A stretch of 64,000 nucleotides of DNA from assembly GCA_032209605.1 (NCBI GenBank), contig JASFXZ010000052.1:1612001-1676000 (forward strand), written 5' to 3'. The translations under genes were made by a program, and so were the position numbers. Positions 59,546 through 64,000 of the stretch are shown here, piece by piece. The number at the start of each line of letters is the position of its first letter. Position 1 is the first letter of the stretch. Below the pieces are notes generated by a model. The model was not told where the DNA came from. It saw only the letters and a list, made by a program, of their open reading frames with translations, and did no database searches. The DNA comes from Mactromeris polynyma (taxonomy: Eukaryota; Mollusca; Bivalvia; Venerida; Mactridae).

Positions 59546-62084
59546 AATTCTTCATCAATCACTGGAGTACAAGTATCTCCATAATGCTTTCATCACATTA
59601 TTGAGCTGAAATCGTTGATACATACATAAAGACAAATATCCCCATCTCATAAACAAAGCCTAAAATACTTGCATCTCCAGAAAACTCATTAGGTTTTATA
59701 ATAAAAAGACGTAATTAAAAACACATAATTAAGTTTCGTGCTTGGATTAGCCTATCAAACTATCAGGACAATAAAATCTCAATTTGTCCTCCTCTTTAAT
59801 CTGATGCCGAGACAAACTTCTCCATCTGCTTTAAATCATGCATTATTCAACTTGATTCAAACAAATGCAGCATTTTATGCAATAAACAAGAAATGTAAAA
59901 AAGAAAATTGCTCCTAGTATTGAAATAAATGCTCACGGGATATTGAAACACTTTGATCAAACTATCTTGAGACAATTTGGAATTGGAAGTCCTATGTTTT
60001 AAAAGATTTAAATATTAGACACTTCAAGAGTTCTACAAATTCAATAATGACAAATAGCTCGTGTTTTTAAAAGCAGATACCCAAAACCTATGTATCTCCA
60101 TGCAAACCTTATAGTTTTAGACGTAGCTCAAGATATGCAACACATTTTTTCTGTAAATCAAAATGAAGGGAGCCACGGCTCACGCAGTTTCACAGCTCAA
60201 ACAGATATAAAAAGGCTAGAAACATTCATAGCAGCCATGTTTTTTAAACAATTCAACAAGACATAAACAACTTTGGTTGAGGGTTACACAAGGAGAGCTT
60301 ATAAACAAACAATGGGCTTCAGAAACATCAGATACATTGTCTACTTCATCATTTTCATTGTTCTGTTTATGTGACAAGCATCATAAAAAATTGTCATAGC
60401 ATGAATACATTAAATTTCATCTATTTCATTCACATCCTAATAAATTCCCCAATAATTCGCATAAGCACTGTTAGAAGTGTGATAATATGTCTGCTATTTC
60501 AATAATTTAAAACATGGTCATAAAATTCAATCAGTTCAAGCACAGACAAACTCACACTATTTGCAAAGCAAATAATAAATCACTGTTCTGGCAAAAAAGA
60601 AAATAATTGTGACAGGAATTGAGGAATTAGTTAACAACACTTACTTCTAGTCATCAATCAATCTGAACAAATATCAAACAAAACCTTTCCTTCCTGAGAT
60701 TAAAATGGAGGGAGATATTTAATCTGATTACAGTAAAATCACTCAAATGGCTCAGGTGGAATATGATAGCAGTAATTCCACCACCTTACTGCACATGCCA
60801 ATTAGAGCAAGTTATTCTGAAACCACTACCTCACTCAATGAGAACCTTCCATCTTTTAGGTTGTAAATAGCAGGATATGTTTGCACAAGTTATTCCAATT
60901 AGAGCAATTAAGTTATCAAAACTTATGGACAGAGAAACAGTTGTCAGCAGTACATGATGAGAAGGTGATTGTTCTCAGTGCTAAAATGGGGCCTGTTAGC
61001 ATATGCTGAGAGTAAGGTATGAAAGAGACTACTTGGCACATTCATGGGATCCATATGGTACAAAAGTGCAAGTGACATGTCAATCTGGGGCAAATCAGAA
61101 TAGAATTCAAAGCCAGCAATTGTTTATATTCAGTGAAGTCTGCGTCAGCTTGCAAAAAAGTCCTAACAAGTTTAATAGTTGTGAAAAATTCAGAACAGGG
61201 AAAGTCACATTCACAAATCAGAACATCATCCAGACAGATCTTAACAAAAATAGGGGAGGAGGCACACACAAGGAGGGATATACAAAATGTACAAGACAGA
61301 CAGAGAGGGTACACAAAAACATTCCCGAACAGGCTGGGAGGCACACACAGGACGGGGACACAAACAGTACTAAACAGACAGAGAGGCACACACAGAAAGG
61401 GGGCACCTATTGTAACAAACAGGCTGGGACAAGGAAACCAAGCAACAATGCATCCCTGACAAACCTAAAAACATTAACACAGACTGAAACAGGTTAAGTA
61501 ATTAATGAGACCATGGGTTACAGTTATTTTGCATTCATATGCAGTTCACAATTAAGGTTAAGGCAGTCCAGGAAGCATCGAACATTTCAAGGAAAGTCAT
61601 AAAAAATGTGTAACATTTAATGCATTAATATGCATTAGAGCTAGGACATTTGACATTTTAAAGCAGACACAGAAATGCTGCTACAACATTCAAAAGGATT
61701 ATAGGGTGAAATTGACATGTCAACTGCCAATCAAGTATTAAAAAGCGAGCGTGTATGCGATAATTACTGTCCTTAGGATGTCAACTGCTGCAATAGCTAG
61801 GAGAGTGTCAGGAAAACTGACAACATGTATCAGGGTTTGGTGAGCTGACTTATAATAGTCTTTTCAAATTCAAACAAAATAGTCGATACACTGAGACATG
61901 CTGCTTGTAATGTTTGTGATGGTATTTTCAGGTTGAGAATTACAGCTTAATGACAAAGATAGAATATTTTGGGGGTCATCCAAAAACTTTTTGCATCATT
62001 TTGTTTCCCCTCTTGTGAGCCAAGCATTTAAAAACAGTATCCCCCCCCCCCCTAACGATGCAAGGGTTTGAACTTTTTTGGGTT
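59546..62084. other. Intron with a low-complexity GGCACACACA region
   Basis: 61,250-61,440 consists of irregular repeats of GAGGCACACACA, AGACAGACAGAG and ACAGGCTGGGA, which leaves a 164-codon plus-strand frame (61003-61497) of T/K/R/G/Q-rich sequence; not treated as a gene. A strong minus-strand donor (GTAAGT at 60,645-60,640) has a good acceptor (TTTAATCTCAG) but stops in every frame, so it could be a non-coding or poison exon. Confidence 0.35.
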
Positions 62085-62340
62085 ACCCCAGCTATCCAAA
62101 AATCAGCAGACTTTATCTACAACCCACAGGCCATCATCCTGCCAAGTTAGCAGCTGGAGGTCAAAGCTTATTTGAGTTATCAGGAGGACAAGGATTTCTG
62201 CATAATGTTCAGTTTGACCTTGACCTTTGACCCCAAAATCAATAAGGTACATCTACAACAGGCAATCATTCTACAAAGTTAGCACCTGAGTGGCCTCAGG
62301 GTACTTCAGCTATCATGTAGAAGAAGATGGCATTATTACT
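62085..62340. repeat. Dispersed repeat with TGACCTTGACCTTTGACCCC
   Basis: Two related halves: GGTTACCCCAGCTATCC, ATCTACAACCCACAGGCCAT, GCCAAGTTAGCAGCTG; then TGACCTTGACCTTTGACCCC (62214-62233), ATCTACAACAGGCAATC, CAAAGTTAGCACCTGAG. This is recognisable as an interspersed element common in molluscs. The motif matches a COUP/HNF4-type DR1 site and an ERR-type site. Confidence 0.65.
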
Positions 62341-63030
62341 TTTATTATAGTCATCAAACTTTTTGGAGCAAAAAAACCATTATAGGACTATCTATGCATC
62401 AGACACATTGCTTGTCTAAGTAAATTTACTTCAGAATATCTGACACACATTAGAAAATTAGTCCCACACAGACAAGTTCTTCAAGTGACCTCTTCAAACC
62501 ATCTCACTGTGGTTGCCCACTATGTTTATAAGGCACAACAGATTTGGTTACCAACATTATTTGACCAATCCTCTGAGCAGATCACTAGTATAAAGTCACC
62601 ATTACGGTAAATGGGCTAGAATTTGTTTTGGTGTTTTAGCAAATATTTTGTCGTCCTCCAAATCTAGACATACATTAGGAGTATTCCCAAGAGAAGCCTC
62701 CTGTGACATCTAACATTAACTTGTGCTTCTGTAAGCAAATAAAATCCATTTACTAAACAATTAATGTCAACAGAAGTTAACAACAATTCCAATACAATAA
62801 AGTGCCAGACCACCAAGATCTAGCAATCTGCGTGTATGGGTATGCAACAGCAACGGTTTTGCAGATGATCAAATATTTATATTTAAGTGTAGCCATACTT
62901 CTTGCAACCAATGCTGTTACAATAGGGTTAAGAAACATATGATAGAAAGGGATGTGACAAACAGAACTATATACATCTCCAAAATAACAGCTTGAGTGCC
63001 CTAAATAGTTTTCTTCCCAACAGAGTTTAC
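62341..63030. other. Intron, nothing identified
   Basis: No exon with fitting phase or element found. Confidence 0.3.
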
Positions 63031-63106
63031 CTACACCAAAAACAATTATACTAAAAGGTTTACGCTCAAGGAAGTCATTGACTAAAGTATTAAAGGAAAC
63101 ATCAAG
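63031..63106 (-). CDS. Exon 2 of large minus-strand gene
   Basis: 76 bases; excellent acceptor ATGGCCACTTTTAG and donor GTAG|GTAAAC. Entered in phase 0 it reads LDVSFNTLVNDFLERKPFSI then IVFGV, leaving in phase 1. Directly preceded in phase by the exon at 63397-63483 across a 290-base intron. The 'LVNDFLERKPFSIIVFGV' pattern faintly recalls the region before the P-loop in kinesin-6 motors, but no GKT follows, so this is not claimed. Confidence 0.65.
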
Positions 63107-63396
63107 CTAAAAGTGGCCATAATTTCCTTTGTGCTATTAAATACCATACATGTCACTTCATTAAAAGTTAACAGCACAACTCATTTACAGCAGTCACTTC
63201 AGACAACTTCTAAATGATGAGGGGTATTCATAGCTTTTCTGTCAGCATCTGAATGCCTTTGCACTCGCACTCTTCCCAGAAAAAGACATTCACACATTTC
63301 TGAAGGGCAATACTTTAAAATACACTGTGTCTATTTCCATTGTTGCTCTCTGGTCTCAGATACACTTTCATCCTTAAATGCATTTTTTGTACTCAC

Positions 63397-63483
63397 AAGG
63401 TCATTTTGAGAGAAGACTTTTTTAAACAGCATTCCCTGTTCAGCATTTTTGAGGCGCTTTAGCGTCTCTTTGCTATCATCGTC
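63397..63483 (-). CDS. Exon 1 (or first visible exon) of large minus-strand gene
   Basis: Open from 63483 to the donor CTT|GTGAGT (63396-63391): DDDSKETLKRLKNAEQG then MLFKKVFSQNDL. A TGA precedes at 63486-63484. Because promoter-like sequence lies just beyond, the start may be the ATG at 63432-63430 with the rest as 5' UTR; otherwise an acceptor near TTGAG (63484) makes it an internal exon. Phase 0 out, matching 63106. Confidence 0.55.
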
Positions 63484-63640
63484 TCAACCGGAAGTATACT
63501 CGAAGTACCGCCACAATCATATTCCTCCTCATGAAAAATAGTACACGTAAAGTCTTATGATTTTATTATAGATTTGAAGAGTGTAATTTATGATTTGTCA
63601 GGAATATATAATAAGTGGAATGGCGGCAGCTTTGATATAC
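63454..63640. promoter_or_regulatory. Promoter-like patch
   Basis: AACCGGAAGT (63486-63495) matches the ETS/GABP consensus and TGGAATGGCGGCAGC (63616-63630) resembles a YY1 site; CpG is denser than around it. GAGGCGCTTTAGCGTCTC (63451-63468) is nearly palindromic. Location just upstream of the first exon supports a promoter for the minus-strand gene; a divergent gene to the right is also possible. Confidence 0.4.
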
Positions 63641-63733
63641 TGACGGCTTTCCTTGATTATTTTCGAATGAGCGAGATTTCTCGAATAGTTGCATATTAAT
63701 TTGTATGAAAGTTCTGCGAGTGCGTTATCAATC

Positions 63734-64000
63734 CGACCCACAGGTTGTTGAAAACTATTTGTTTAGTTATGTGTATGACCTTATCTGTATGGTCAACGTT
63801 TAAATGGTATGTTTCAAGTTCCTCTGGAATCGACTCCAGAACATCGGGCAACTTGTGGGATCGTGTGCAAATTTATATTCTGCGTCGTTAATTCGACCCA
63901 CAGGTTGTTGAAAAATACTTTTTTATATCTGTATGACCTTATATGCATGGTCAACATTTAAATGGTATGTTTCAAGTCCCTGTGGAATCGGACACACCAT
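63734..64000. repeat. 160-bp direct duplication reaching the window edge
   Basis: CGACCCACAGGTTGTTGAAA at 63734 recurs at 63894, followed in both by TATGACCTTAT, ATGGTCAAC, TTTAAATGGTATGTTTCAAG and a TGGAATCG motif. The second copy runs off the window, so more copies may follow. Confidence 0.85.

Noticed and set aside
61003..61497. 164-codon protein
   Set aside because: Driven by GGCACACACA and AGACAGACAGAG low-complexity sequence; no domain or splice context.
63031..63483. Kinesin motor N-terminus
   Set aside because: The pattern before the P-loop is suggestive, but no GKT-containing exon was found and later exons look like helical solenoid.

Overview
This is AT-rich animal nuclear DNA. 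It has no dense prokaryote-style coding, but it has short exons with GT/AG splice sites, long introns, minisatellite arrays, tRNA-headed SINEs and many small terminal-inverted-repeat elements. Motifs such as 'GGGAGATAACTC', 'ATTTACCTCCCTTGTT' and 'TGACCTTGACCTTTGACC', and a SINE body with 'CTCCACATGAATCAGAGGTGG', are ones I associate with molluscs, most likely a bivalve. That assignment is inference, since no species-specific gene was recognised.

Genes. (1) A large gene appears to run right to left (minus strand) across nearly the whole window. Its first recognisable coding piece is near 63,400, beside a promoter-like patch, and its last is at 130-220. I read it as a string of very short exons. 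Twelve-odd of them join with matching intron phase, and they translate into helical, leucine-rich segments. I do not recognise the protein. (2) A second minus-strand gene lies entirely inside one intron of the first (about 42,909-47,310). It has three coding exons and encodes an RPA-like OB-fold protein of about 297 residues. An apparent single-base frameshift breaks its first coding exon. (3) On the plus strand, 52,373-52,557 looks like a last exon ending in a transmembrane helix, with a poly(A) signal downstream.

Repeats, left to right: a 38-bp tandem repeat (3.2 kb); SINE pieces (4.8-5.3 kb); a 52-54-bp repeat (5.4-5.8 kb); a pogo-like MITE next to a SINE (6.7-7.2 kb); a 2.4-kb inverted-repeat element with a 111-bp tandem core (15.7-18.2 kb); a foldback element with a 156-bp duplication (18.7-19.1 kb); a hAT-like element (22.1-23.6 kb); a deleted pogo/Tigger element keeping the start of its transposase (25.4-25.7 kb); a second MITE+SINE pair (26.9-27.3 kb); three separate minisatellites of 34, 33 and 48 bp (28.1-33.3 kb); more SINEs (35.1, 40.3, 55.1, 59.0 kb); a hairpin foldback element with an 8-bp target duplication in the 5' intron of the OB-fold gene (45.7-46.5 kb); another MITE at 56.2 kb; a repeat with nuclear-receptor-type sites (62.1-62.3 kb); and a 160-bp duplication at the right edge.

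Exon calls rest on reading splice sites, phase and codons by eye. Single exons of 25-60 bases are individually weak; the agreement of phases along the chain is the main support. No rRNA, intact tRNA or CRISPR array was seen.
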